From the NCBI GenBank assembly GCA_021791995.1, contig JAJYVN010000143.1, positions 1-7,485 on the forward strand: a stretch of DNA of 7,485 nucleotides, written 5' to 3'. The notes under the pieces were generated by a model, which saw only the letters and a program-made list of their open reading frames with translations, ran no database searches and had not been told where the DNA came from. Position numbers and translations under genes: made by a program. Position 1 is the stretch's first letter, and each line of letters starts with the position of its first letter. Below, in pieces: positions 1 to 6,804 of this stretch. Source of the DNA: Bacillota bacterium (lineage in GTDB: Bacteria; Bacillota; Sulfobacillia; RBS10-35; JAJYVN01).

Positions 1-1017
1 GACCGTTACTGCGTGATGGAGGTGTCCTCCATTGCCCTGGCCAAGCATCGTGTCGATGCGGTGGCGTTTGACGTGGCGGTATTCACAAACTTGACCAAAG
101 ACCACATCGGACCGAACGAGCATGCGGACTTCAACGACTACCGGCGCAGCAAAGCTATGCTCTTCGAGCGCGTGGGACGTCCGGTCCTGGGGGCGCCATC
201 TAAAGACATGCCGCGCGGAGCCGTGATCAATGGAGATGATCCGGAGGCGATGCGGATGGAGGCGGCCCTGGCTCCAGGGCTACCGTTGCTTCGATACGGT
301 CTCGGCCGAGCGGTGGACGTTCAGGCGGAGGATGTGCGCATCGCCGCGACTGGGGCCCAGTTTCGCATTCGCTACCCCGGAGGCTGGATGGAGTGTACCC
401 TGCGTCTACCTGGTCGCTTCAATGTGTACAATGCGCTGGCGGCATTCTGCGTCGGGTTGCACTTCGGGATGGATGCGGGGGCGATTGCTCGCGCGATTGG
501 TCGAGTCCCCGGCGTGCCAGGCCGATTGGAGCCGATTCAGCAGGGCCAGCCCTTTGCGGTCTACGTGGACTATGCTCACACGCCGGACGGGCTCGAGAAT
601 GTATTGCGCGCCGTGCGGGATCTGACCCAGGATCGAGTGCTCGCGGTCTTTGGGTGCGGCGGGGACCGAGATCGGACCAAACGGGCGCTCATGGGGGCGA
701 TTTCTGTGCGTCTGGCGGACCGATCGTACCTCACCTCGGACAACCCGCGCGGGGAGGACCCCGTCGCGATCCTTCGCGAGATCGAATCCGGGGCGAGCGC
801 CGCGACGGGCGGGGAGTATCGGGTGGTGCCGGACCGGCGCGAGGCCATCGGGGCGGCATTAGCCGATGCCCGGCCTGGTGATGTGGTGGTCATTGCAGGC
901 AAGGGGCACGAAACCTCCCAAATCTTTTCCGATCGCGCGGTCCATTTCGATGATCGTGAAGAGGCGACGAGGGTGCTGGAGGATCTCGGATACTCCCAGC
1001 GGGGGGCGCAGCGGTGA
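1..1017 (+). CDS. murE: UDP-MurNAc-tripeptide synthetase MurE, meso-diaminopimelate type (5' end outside window)
   Basis: This cytoplasmic ATP-dependent ligase adds the third stem residue to UDP-MurNAc-L-Ala-D-Glu. The reading frame is open from base 1 and ends at TGA 1015-1017, giving the last 338 codons of a protein usually near 490 residues. The N-terminal domain and the ATP-binding GKT loop lie upstream. Visible Mur ligase features, in order: MEVSS (16-30), TNLTKDH followed by GPNEH, the Lys expected to be carbamylated (codon 151-153), NGDDP, VDYAHTPDG in the C-terminal domain, DNPRGEDP (739-762) and GKGHE (898-912). Family knowledge: DNPR marks enzymes that use meso-diaminopimelate rather than lysine. 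Odd: the usual DHLDxHG stretch is replaced by DHIGPNEH and is two residues longer. The stop overlaps the murF start as GTGA. The family is certain. The mDAP specificity is inferred from the motif. Confidence 0.95.
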   Translation, partial: DRYCVMEVSSIALAKHRVDAVAFDVAVFTNLTKDHIGPNEHADFNDYRRSKAMLFERVGRPVLGAPSKDMPRGAVINGDDPEAMRMEAALAPGLPLLRYGLGRAVDVQAEDVRIAATGAQFRIRYPGGWMECTLRLPGRFNVYNALAAFCVGLHFGMDAGAIARAIGRVPGVPGRLEPIQQGQPFAVYVDYAHTPDGLENVLRAVRDLTQDRVLAVFGCGGDRDRTKRALMGAISVRLADRSYLTSDNPRGEDPVAILREIESGASAATGGEYRVVPDRREAIGAALADARPGDVVVIAGKGHETSQIFSDRAVHFDDREEATRVLEDLGYSQRGAQR

Positions 1018-2489
1018 CCGGAACGGAGAACACGCTCCGGGCGGGGGATGGTCAGCCACTCTTTACCCTGCGGCAGGTGGCAGAAAACTCCGGTGGGCGG
1101 ATCCTGGCAGGGAGGCCGGAGGCAATTCTCACCGGCGTTGCGGTCGACACGCGGGCTGTGCAGTCCGGGGATCTCTTTTGTGCGATCCGCGGTGAGCGGG
1201 TGGATGCGCACGGGTTGATTCCCTTGGCGGTGCGCGCTGGGGCGAGCGGCATCCTGGTGGATCGCGATCCGCCGGATCGCTATCGCTTAACCGATGTTCC
1301 ATCCGGCGTGGGGGTTGTGCGGGTCGGCTCGGTTCCGGTCGCCCTGGGGCGTCTGGCGCGCTGGCATTTGGAGCAGCACCACCCCGCGCTCTCTGTCTTC
1401 GCTGTTACAGGTAGTGTGGGCAAAACGAGCGCGTGCCGGCTCCTGGCAGCGGCACTCGGCGCCGCGGGAGCGGCGGTTTTGACACCGGAGGGAAGCTTCA
1501 ACACCGACATCAGCCTTCCGCTGGTGTGTTTGCGTGCACGGGCGCATCACCGTTACGCCGCCTTGGAACTGGGCATGCGGGGGCCTGGGCAGATCCGTTA
1601 CCTGGCGGAGATCTGTCGCCCTCGAACCGCACTTCTGACACTGATCGGGCGAAGCCACCTGGAGCAACTCGGTTCGATCGAGGCGATTGTGCGGGCCAAG
1701 GGCGAGCTTGTCGCGGCGATCCCGGCAGAGGGAACCGTGGTGCTGAACCGAGACGATCCGCGCCAACATGCCTTGGCAGAGACCGCTCGAGGGCGCGTAC
1801 TCTGGTATGGAGTCAAGGAGTCCGCCGTTGACCTGCGGGCGGTCGACCTTGCGGCCGAAGAGGACGGTGCCTGGCGTTTTCGCGCGCAGGTTGCCGGTTC
1901 GGGTGCTGGCCCTACCGTGCGGCTGCGGCTTGTGGGACGGCATCAAGTCGCAAATGCATTGGGAGCCCTGGCCTGCGCGTATGCCGAGGGAATCGACCTG
2001 GCGGCGGCAGCCGAGCGCCAGGGCAGAGTGGCACCTGCGGCGGGAAGACTAAATGTACGCACCTGTGGTGCCATTCAAATCGTTGACGACACATACAACG
2101 CCTCCCCGGATTCAGTTTCTGCGGCGTTGGCGGTCCTGCGCAGCCTATGCCCTCAGGCGGAGGATCGCGCTCTGATTCTCGGGGATATGCGCGAATTGGG
2201 TTCCGACAGCGGCAATCTCCATCGTTTAGTGGGTGAAGAGGTCGCGGCTATGGGGGTGCGCTGGCTTGTGACGGTGGGTACCGACGCCCAAAGAGCCGCC
2301 GAAGGGGCCAGGCGAGCTGGACTGGACGCGCAGCGAGTGCGGATGGTTTCGGACAGCGCGCAGGCTCGGATGGTGATCGGCGAGCTTCTTACGGCCGGGC
2401 TAACGGTGCTTGTCAAGGGATCAAGGGCGGTAGGGCTCGAATCCGTAGTGGACGAGATCGCCGAGTGGGCCGCTCGGAGGGACGCGTGA
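1014..2489 (+). CDS. murF: UDP-MurNAc-tripeptide--D-alanyl-D-alanine ligase MurF
   Basis: This ligase adds D-Ala-D-Ala to the UDP-MurNAc-tripeptide, the last cytoplasmic step before MraY. The protein has 491 residues, slightly longer than the usual 450-460. The N-terminal domain shows GDLFCAIRGERVDAHG. The ATP loop TGSVGKTS is at residues 132-139 (1407-1430). Next come LELGMRGPGQI, a SHLEQLGS stretch, AKGEL with the Lys expected to be carbamylated, and NRDDP. Further on are HQVANALGALA, DDTYNASPDS and LGDMRELG, which are hallmarks of MurF. The GTG start at 1014 overlaps the murE stop. I saw no other good in-frame start nearby, and the only purine-rich stretch upstream is a G run at 1001-1006. 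Translation therefore probably depends on coupling to murE. All expected motifs are present, and nothing suggests damage. Confidence 0.97.
   Translation: MTGTENTLRAGDGQPLFTLRQVAENSGGRILAGRPEAILTGVAVDTRAVQSGDLFCAIRGERVDAHGLIPLAVRAGASGILVDRDPPDRYRLTDVPSGVGVVRVGSVPVALGRLARWHLEQHHPALSVFAVTGSVGKTSACRLLAAALGAAGAAVLTPEGSFNTDISLPLVCLRARAHHRYAALELGMRGPGQIRYLAEICRPRTALLTLIGRSHLEQLGSIEAIVRAKGELVAAIPAEGTVVLNRDDPRQHALAETARGRVLWYGVKESAVDLRAVDLAAEEDGAWRFRAQVAGSGAGPTVRLRLVGRHQVANALGALACAYAEGIDLAAAAERQGRVAPAAGRLNVRTCGAIQIVDDTYNASPDSVSAALAVLRSLCPQAEDRALILGDMRELGSDSGNLHRLVGEEVAAMGVRWLVTVGTDAQRAAEGARRAGLDAQRVRMVSDSAQARMVIGELLTAGLTVLVKGSRAVGLESVVDEIAEWAARRDA
2476..2480 (+). promoter_or_regulatory. Ribosome binding site of mraY
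   Basis: GGAGG lies inside the 3' end of murF, five bases before GTG 2486. It is the main reason for preferring 2486 over the in-frame GTG codons at 2465 and 2588. Confidence 0.7.
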
Positions 2490-3547
2490 GAGGAGCCTTG
2501 CGATTGCGTGTGGACCGTCGCGTCTCGGGAGAGCACCCGACCGCCTTTGCAGAGGTCGGGACATCGGCTGCCCTGGCCTTGGGTGGTGTGCAGGGGCCGA
2601 TCGCGGCGGCGGTAGCCGCGGCGCTGATCACGGCACTGGGGATGGTGCCAGCGATCGATCTCTTGCGATGGTTGGGACTGGAACAGGTTGTGCGCCAGCA
2701 AGGCCCCGCCTCCCACCTGCACAAGGCCGGGACCCCCACGGCCGCGGGCCTCGTCTTTGTGCCTGCCGCCCTCCTTTGCGCCTGGGCGCTGCACCCCCAA
2801 AACGGCGTGCTCTTTTTGGCACTGGTCGTGGTGGCAGGCCACGGGATCCTCGGATTTGCCGACGACTATCTGAAGGTCGTGCGTCGCCGGGCCGAGGGAC
2901 TGAAGGCCCGGTACAAGCTGATTGGCCAACTCCTGCTCTCAGGGCTTTTGGCGACGGCAGCGCTCCGGGCTGGTTTGGGGCGGACCCTGCTCGTGCCGTT
3001 CACGGACCGGATCCTGACGGTATCGCCGGTGCTGTTCGTCGCGCTGACGGTGGTGGCGGTTCTGGGCACGACCAACGGAACCAACTTCACCGATGGCGCG
3101 GACGGACTGCTCGGTAGTACCGGGGGCATCGCGTTGATCGCCTTCGGGATTGTGGCCTGGGGATGTCGCGAGGGGGCGATCAGCGCGCTCGGTTTCGCTC
3201 TGGCTGGCGCCTTGGTCGCTTTTTTGCGGTGGAACTGGAATCCCGCGCGTGTCTTCATGGGAGACACGGGATCCATGGCCATCGGTGCAACGATTGCCGC
3301 GATCGCGGTCTTGACCGGAACATTGCTCTACCTGCCATTAATCGGCTTGCTCTTCGTGCTGGAGGTCCTTTCCGTGATGGCCCAGGTGCTGTGGTTTCGT
3401 CGTACGGGGCGGCGTCTATTGCGCATGGCACCGCTGCACCATCATCTTGAATTGGGCGGTTTGCGGGAGGTGCCGCTGGTGGCTCGGTTGTTCGGCTTTT
3501 CCTGTGTTTGTGCGCTCGTGGGGGTGGTGGGCTTTTGGCTGCGATAG
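2486..3547 (+). CDS. mraY: Phospho-MurNAc-pentapeptide translocase MraY
   Basis: This integral membrane enzyme transfers phospho-MurNAc-pentapeptide to undecaprenyl phosphate, making lipid I on the inner face of the membrane. Motifs in order: RQQGPASHLHKAGTPT, the catalytic pair DD in GFADDYLKV (2861-2866), GTNFTDGADGL, the active-site Asp of FMGDTGS (3263-3265) and the HHH of PLHHHLE (3437-3445). About ten hydrophobic segments are visible. The GTG at 2486 is chosen because GGAGG (2476-2480) lies five bases before it and it forms a GTGA overlap with the murF stop, like murE/murF. This gives 353 residues. Compared with the 324-residue B. subtilis enzyme there are about 30 extra N-terminal residues. 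GTG 2588 would give a family-like 319 residues but has no clear ribosome site and would leave an unusual 98-base gap. GTG 2465 is also in frame. Odd: the usual TPTMGG reads TPTAAG. Confidence 0.95.
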   Translation: MRGALRLRVDRRVSGEHPTAFAEVGTSAALALGGVQGPIAAAVAAALITALGMVPAIDLLRWLGLEQVVRQQGPASHLHKAGTPTAAGLVFVPAALLCAWALHPQNGVLFLALVVVAGHGILGFADDYLKVVRRRAEGLKARYKLIGQLLLSGLLATAALRAGLGRTLLVPFTDRILTVSPVLFVALTVVAVLGTTNGTNFTDGADGLLGSTGGIALIAFGIVAWGCREGAISALGFALAGALVAFLRWNWNPARVFMGDTGSMAIGATIAAIAVLTGTLLYLPLIGLLFVLEVLSVMAQVLWFRRTGRRLLRMAPLHHHLELGGLREVPLVARLFGFSCVCALVGVVGFWLR

Positions 3548-3550
3548 GAA
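3546..3550 (+). promoter_or_regulatory. Ribosome binding site of ftsW, overlapping the mraY stop codon
   Basis: AGGAA starts inside the TAG stop of mraY and lies eight bases before GTG 3559. This supports 3559 as the ftsW start over TTG 3508 and ATG 3598, neither of which has a good upstream site. The overlap suggests reinitiation after mraY. Confidence 0.65.
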
Positions 3551-3558
3551 CGACGGAT

Positions 3559-4677
3559 GTGCGCGGAGCGAGAAGGACGCGGACCAATCTACGTGGGATG
3601 CCCGACTACCTCTTGCTGCTTGTTGCGCTGACGATTCTGGCCATCGGTGTGATTATGGTATTCTCATCCAGCTCGGTCGTCGCCAGTTCGGACTTCGGTA
3701 GTCCCTACTATTTTCTGATCCGGCAAATGATCTGGTCCTTCCTTGGCATCGGGATCATGCTCTTTTGTCTCCAGTTCGACTATTGGCGCTGGCGTCCCCT
3801 TGCTCCATGGGTCCTGGGGATCACGCTCGTATGTTTGTTGGCGGTTCTGGTTCCACACGTCGGGCGGGCCGTGAACGGATCGCGGCGCTGGATCGGGATC
3901 GGTCCCCTTCTGTTTCAGCCATCCGAGATGGCCAAGCTGACCGTTGTCCTGTATCTGGCCGCATGGCTTTCGATCCGAGGTGCGCGCATGCACCACTTTT
4001 TGGAGACGACTGGCCCGGCGCTTGGGATGGTGGGTGTCATCTGCGCTCTGATCTTGCTCGAACCGGACCTTGGCACAGCTGCGGCGCTGGTGGCTACGGC
4101 CCTGGTTATGCTGTATGTGGCGGGTGTTCCACTCCGCCAACTCGTCCTCACGGCCATCGCGGGCGTACCTGTCCTCGGCGCGGCCATCTTCGCGTCCCCC
4201 TATCGCAGGGAACGGCTCTTGGGGTTTCTGCACCCGCAGGCCAATGCGACGACGTCCGGTTGGCACATCATCCAGGGTCTCTATGCCTTGGGTTCAGGTG
4301 GGCTGTTTGGTGTGGGACTCGGCCTCAGCAAGCAGAAGTACTTTTACCTTCCGGAGCCATACACTGATTTCATCTTCGCCATTCTGGGCGAGGAGTTGGG
4401 GCTGATTGGCGGCGTCCTTTTGCTCGGGCTCTTTCTCCTGCTGTTTTGGCGGGGCTTCCGAATTGCGGTTGCGGCCCCGGATACCTTTGGAACGATCCTG
4501 GCCGCAAGCCTCACCGCCATGCTCGCGATCCAGGCCGTCATCAATCTCGGTGTCGTGATGGCGGTATTTCCGGTCACGGGGATTCCGTTGCCCCTTGTCA
4601 GTTATGGGGGATCCTCTCTCGTCTTTACGCTTGCCGGTGTTGGCATCCTGGGGAACATCTCGCGCTATGCGCGCTAA
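3559..4677 (+). CDS. ftsW: SEDS-family peptidoglycan glycosyltransferase FtsW/SpoVE
   Basis: This polytopic membrane protein of the SEDS family polymerises lipid II into glycan strands together with a class B penicillin-binding protein, at the division septum (FtsW) or the spore cortex (SpoVE). From GTG 3559 it has 372 residues. A basic N-terminus rich in Arg is followed by about ten hydrophobic segments. Family signatures in order: VFSSSS in the first segment, GSRRWIGIGPLLFQPSE, LLEPDLGTA, GLGLSKQKYFYLPEPYTDFIF, and FPVTGIPLPLVSYGGSSL near the C-terminus. The Asp of TDF (4366-4368) matches the residue shown to be essential in RodA and FtsW. A TTG at 3508 would add 17 residues inside mraY, and ATG 3598 would trim 13. 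The gene sits directly after mraY, where murD is usually found in between. Sequence alone does not decide between FtsW and SpoVE, so the symbol follows the cluster position. Confidence 0.93.
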   Translation: MRGARRTRTNLRGMPDYLLLLVALTILAIGVIMVFSSSSVVASSDFGSPYYFLIRQMIWSFLGIGIMLFCLQFDYWRWRPLAPWVLGITLVCLLAVLVPHVGRAVNGSRRWIGIGPLLFQPSEMAKLTVVLYLAAWLSIRGARMHHFLETTGPALGMVGVICALILLEPDLGTAAALVATALVMLYVAGVPLRQLVLTAIAGVPVLGAAIFASPYRRERLLGFLHPQANATTSGWHIIQGLYALGSGGLFGVGLGLSKQKYFYLPEPYTDFIFAILGEELGLIGGVLLLGLFLLLFWRGFRIAVAAPDTFGTILAASLTAMLAIQAVINLGVVMAVFPVTGIPLPLVSYGGSSLVFTLAGVGILGNISRYAR

Positions 4678-4681
4678 GGGG
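4676..4681 (+). promoter_or_regulatory. Ribosome binding site of murG
   Basis: AAGGGG overlaps the last two bases of the ftsW stop and lies ten bases before GTG 4692. A second G-rich run at 4684-4689 is too close to the start to serve well. The site agrees with the start expected from the protein, whose first glycine loop begins ten residues in. Confidence 0.5.
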
Positions 4682-4691
4682 ATGGGGGACC

Positions 4692-5801
4692 GTGGCCAAG
4701 GCGCGGAGGGTGATTCTCACCGGTGGAGGAACCGGGGGGCATATCTACCCGGCCTTGGCGATCGGCGCCCGTGTGGTGCAGCGCCTGGCTCCGGTGGAGT
4801 TGCTCTTCGTGGGGTCGGCGGGGGGGATGGAAGAGTCCCTTGTTCGTAGCGAAGGGATGGACTTTGTGGGGCTACCCGTACGTGGCATGATCCGCAAGGG
4901 AGCGATGGACCAGGTGACGGGGGCCGCGCGCTTTGGGCTGTCCCTCGCAACGGCCCTTGGCGTTGTGCATCGCTTTCACCCGCAGGTGGTGGTTGGCACC
5001 GGAGGCTATGCCGCGGGTCCGATGGGTATCGCCGCGGTCGTGTCTGGAACGCCGCTTCTGATCCAGGAGCAAAACGTGGTTCCAGGAGTCACCAACCGTT
5101 GGCTCTCGCGCTTTGCGGCCGCGGTGGCCGTGCCACTGCCCGAAGCCGCCCGTAACTTTCCCCCGCAAGCGAAACTCTTGATCGCGGGCAACCCTGTGCG
5201 GCCCGAGTTGTTGGTTGCCGACCGCGCTGCGTGCCGTGCCGCCCTGGGGCTTGGGAGCACGGAGCCGCTGGTGGTGATGGTGGCCGGCAGCCGTGGTTCC
5301 GCGGTTTTCGTGCGTCTTCTGGCAGAGTGGTTGCCGCAGTGGGAGCGGGGCACTCTGCTCTTTGTGAGTGGTCGGGCTCACGCTGCGGCCGCGCAGCGCG
5401 TCCTAGACGAGATGCGTGACCGTCCCCACGGTCGGGTGCTGCTTGTGCCCTACGCCGAGCGCATGGGTGACCTGCTTGCGGCAAGCGACCTCGTGGTCGC
5501 TCGAGCGGGCGCGATGACCCTTGCGGATCTTGCAGGTGTAGGCAGGCCGGCCATTCTGATCCCTTCGCCCTACGTGACGCATCATCATCAGGAGGCCAAC
5601 GCCGATGCATTTGCGGCGGCGGGTGGAGCCCTAGTGCTCCCGGAGGCGGATCTGGACGGAAGACGCCTCGGTGACGAGGTCGCGGTGCTTCTGGCGGACC
5701 GAGTGCGCCTTGCGGAGATGGGGCGGCGCGCTCGGTCGCTCTATCGCGCGGACGCACTGGATCGGATCGTACGGAAGATCGAGACCCTGCTCCGACACTG
5801 A
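4692..5801 (+). CDS. murG: UDP-GlcNAc:lipid I GlcNAc transferase MurG
   Basis: This peripheral membrane GT-B glycosyltransferase (family GT28) adds GlcNAc to lipid I, making lipid II. It has 369 residues, close to the usual 360 or so. The N-terminal half has glycine loop 1, GGGTGGHIYPA (residues 11-21) with the conserved His17, loop 2 in GTGGYAAGP, and QEQNVVPGVTNRWL. The linker has GNPVRPEL. The C-terminal half has the donor-site region RAGAMTLADLAG, IPSPY and a QEANA stretch. Two departures stand out. The third loop, usually GGSQGA, reads AGSRGS (around residue 200, 5283-5300). The Glu that binds the donor ribose in E. coli MurG is Asp279 here (5526-5528). The GTG start lies 14 bases after ftsW. 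The frame stays open upstream into ftsW, but that part is ftsW coding sequence read in another frame. Function is secure from position and fold motifs. Confidence 0.94.
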   Translation: MAKARRVILTGGGTGGHIYPALAIGARVVQRLAPVELLFVGSAGGMEESLVRSEGMDFVGLPVRGMIRKGAMDQVTGAARFGLSLATALGVVHRFHPQVVVGTGGYAAGPMGIAAVVSGTPLLIQEQNVVPGVTNRWLSRFAAAVAVPLPEAARNFPPQAKLLIAGNPVRPELLVADRAACRAALGLGSTEPLVVMVAGSRGSAVFVRLLAEWLPQWERGTLLFVSGRAHAAAAQRVLDEMRDRPHGRVLLVPYAERMGDLLAASDLVVARAGAMTLADLAGVGRPAILIPSPYVTHHHQEANADAFAAAGGALVLPEADLDGRRLGDEVAVLLADRVRLAEMGRRARSLYRADALDRIVRKIETLLRH

Positions 5802-5821
5802 AGCCAGAGATCCTGTGGCAG

Positions 5822-5828
5822 AGGGGGA
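5822..5828 (+). promoter_or_regulatory. Ribosome binding site of murB
   Basis: AGGGGGA lies seven bases before GTG 5836, in the 34-base gap after murG. It selects 5836 over the in-frame GTG 5815 and the GTG/ATG pair at 5854-5859, which lack a properly spaced site. Confidence 0.65.
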
Positions 5829-5835
5829 ACCAGCG

Positions 5836-6804
5836 GTGACGGACCCGCATAGGGTGATGCGTGGCAAGCTCCAGGACAGCCGACCGCTTGCCCCCTTGAC
5901 GACCCTCCGCATCGGCGGTCCGGCACGGTGGTATGGGATACCCGAAGACGAGGATGATTTGCGCGCGATTCTGGCATGGGCAACCGAGGAGGCAGTGCCC
6001 TGGCGACCGATCGGTTTGGGAAGTAATCTGCTCTGCCCGGATGAGGGCTATGACGGGTTGATCCTGTCCCTGGAGCGGGCCCGTGCGGACGTGGTGTTTG
6101 AGGGCACGCGGCTATGGGTGGGGGCTGGGGCGCATCTCTCTCGCGTGCTGGCGCTCGCGGCCCGGCGCGGGGTGACCGGCCTGGAGGCCCTGGCGGGTGT
6201 GCCTGGGTCGGTGGGTGGGGCACTGGCGATGAACGCGGGAACGGCCCAGGGCCAGATCGCTTCCGTGGTTCAGGCGGTGCGCGTTTTGCTCCCCACCGGT
6301 GCGGTCGAGAGTTGGTCGGCGGAGGATCTCCAATTCGGCTACCGAACGTGCCGGCTGCAAACGGACGCGGTAATCGCGCTCTCGGCCGAGTTGCAGCTGT
6401 CCGCGGGTGATCCAGCCGCGATCCAACGCGACCTGCGCGCGCGTCTTGACAGGCGCCGGCGCACGCAACCACTGCAGTGGCCGAATGCCGGTAGCATCTG
6501 GCGGAATCCCCCGGGAGATTACGCCGCTCGGTTGATTGAATCTGCGGGGTGCAAGGGGTGGCGGGAGGGCGATGCGGAGATCGCGCCACTGCATGCGAAC
6601 TTCATTGTGAATCGGGGGTGCGCGACGGCGGATCAGGTGTTGGCCCTTATGGCGCGGACCCGGTGCATGGTCCGTAGGCGCACGGGGGTACGCCTGGATC
6701 CCGAGATCCGCTGGCTGCTCGGACCGGAGGCGTTGGAAGCGCGTCTCGGCCGGTTCGAAAAAGGGGTGGGCGCTGATGGAGTGCTACACGGTCCGGGGGG
6801 GTAG
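5836..6804 (+). CDS. murB: UDP-N-acetylenolpyruvoylglucosamine reductase MurB
   Basis: This cytoplasmic FAD enzyme uses NADPH to reduce UDP-GlcNAc-enolpyruvate to UDP-MurNAc, the step after MurA. It has 322 residues, near the usual 300 for the short (type II) form found in Gram-positive bacteria. Motifs in order: TTLRIGGPA at the N-terminus, the FAD-binding IGLGSNLL, GLEALAGVPGSVGGALAMNAG, FGYR with Tyr169 and Arg170, the catalytic Ser220 in AGSIWRNP (6493-6495), HANFIVN, and Glu290 in LDPEIR (6703-6705). The last matches the catalytic Glu near the C-terminus of the family. All catalytic residues are present. The gene directly follows murG with no murC between them, which is common in Bacilli. 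Its 3' end overlaps the start of murA, so the two UDP-MurNAc-forming enzymes are probably translated together. Confidence 0.95.
   Translation: MTDPHRVMRGKLQDSRPLAPLTTLRIGGPARWYGIPEDEDDLRAILAWATEEAVPWRPIGLGSNLLCPDEGYDGLILSLERARADVVFEGTRLWVGAGAHLSRVLALAARRGVTGLEALAGVPGSVGGALAMNAGTAQGQIASVVQAVRVLLPTGAVESWSAEDLQFGYRTCRLQTDAVIALSAELQLSAGDPAAIQRDLRARLDRRRRTQPLQWPNAGSIWRNPPGDYAARLIESAGCKGWREGDAEIAPLHANFIVNRGCATADQVLALMARTRCMVRRRTGVRLDPEIRWLLGPEALEARLGRFEKGVGADGVLHGPGG
6761..6766 (+). promoter_or_regulatory. Ribosome binding site of murA
   Basis: AAGGGG inside the 3' end of murB lies nine bases before ATG 6776. It supports an overlap of 29 bases between murB and murA. Confidence 0.6.

Noticed and set aside
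1259..1270. Perfect 12-base palindrome built on TCGCGA
   Set aside because: It lies inside murF coding sequence, is a single copy as far as I can see, and is expected by chance in GC-rich DNA with many GATCG stretches.
2153..2929. Long open frame on the minus strand (258 codons)
   Set aside because: It lies opposite murF and mraY, which carry full sets of motifs. Its translation is rich in Arg, Pro and Ser with no recognisable domain, as expected for antisense frames in GC-rich DNA.
3557..3628. Short open frame starting at ATG 3557, two bases before the ftsW start
   Set aside because: It is only about two dozen codons, lies within ftsW in another frame and has no recognisable product. The ribosome site is better explained by ftsW.
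4446..4691. Upstream extension of the murG frame
   Set aside because: This part overlaps the conserved C-terminal coding sequence of ftsW in another frame. Family-like MurG sequence begins at GTG 4692.
4678..4691. G-rich gap between ftsW and murG as a possible regulatory element
   Set aside because: It is only 14 bases and is explained by the ribosome site. No hairpin followed by a T run is visible.
5671..5835. Upstream extension of the murB frame
   Set aside because: It overlaps the end of murG in another frame, and a good ribosome site selects GTG 5836.
5741..6589. Long open frame on the minus strand opposite murB (282 codons), and a similar one at 5089-5850 opposite murG
   Set aside because: The composition is dominated by Pro, Arg and Ala, with no motif. 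The opposite strand encodes complete MurB and MurG.
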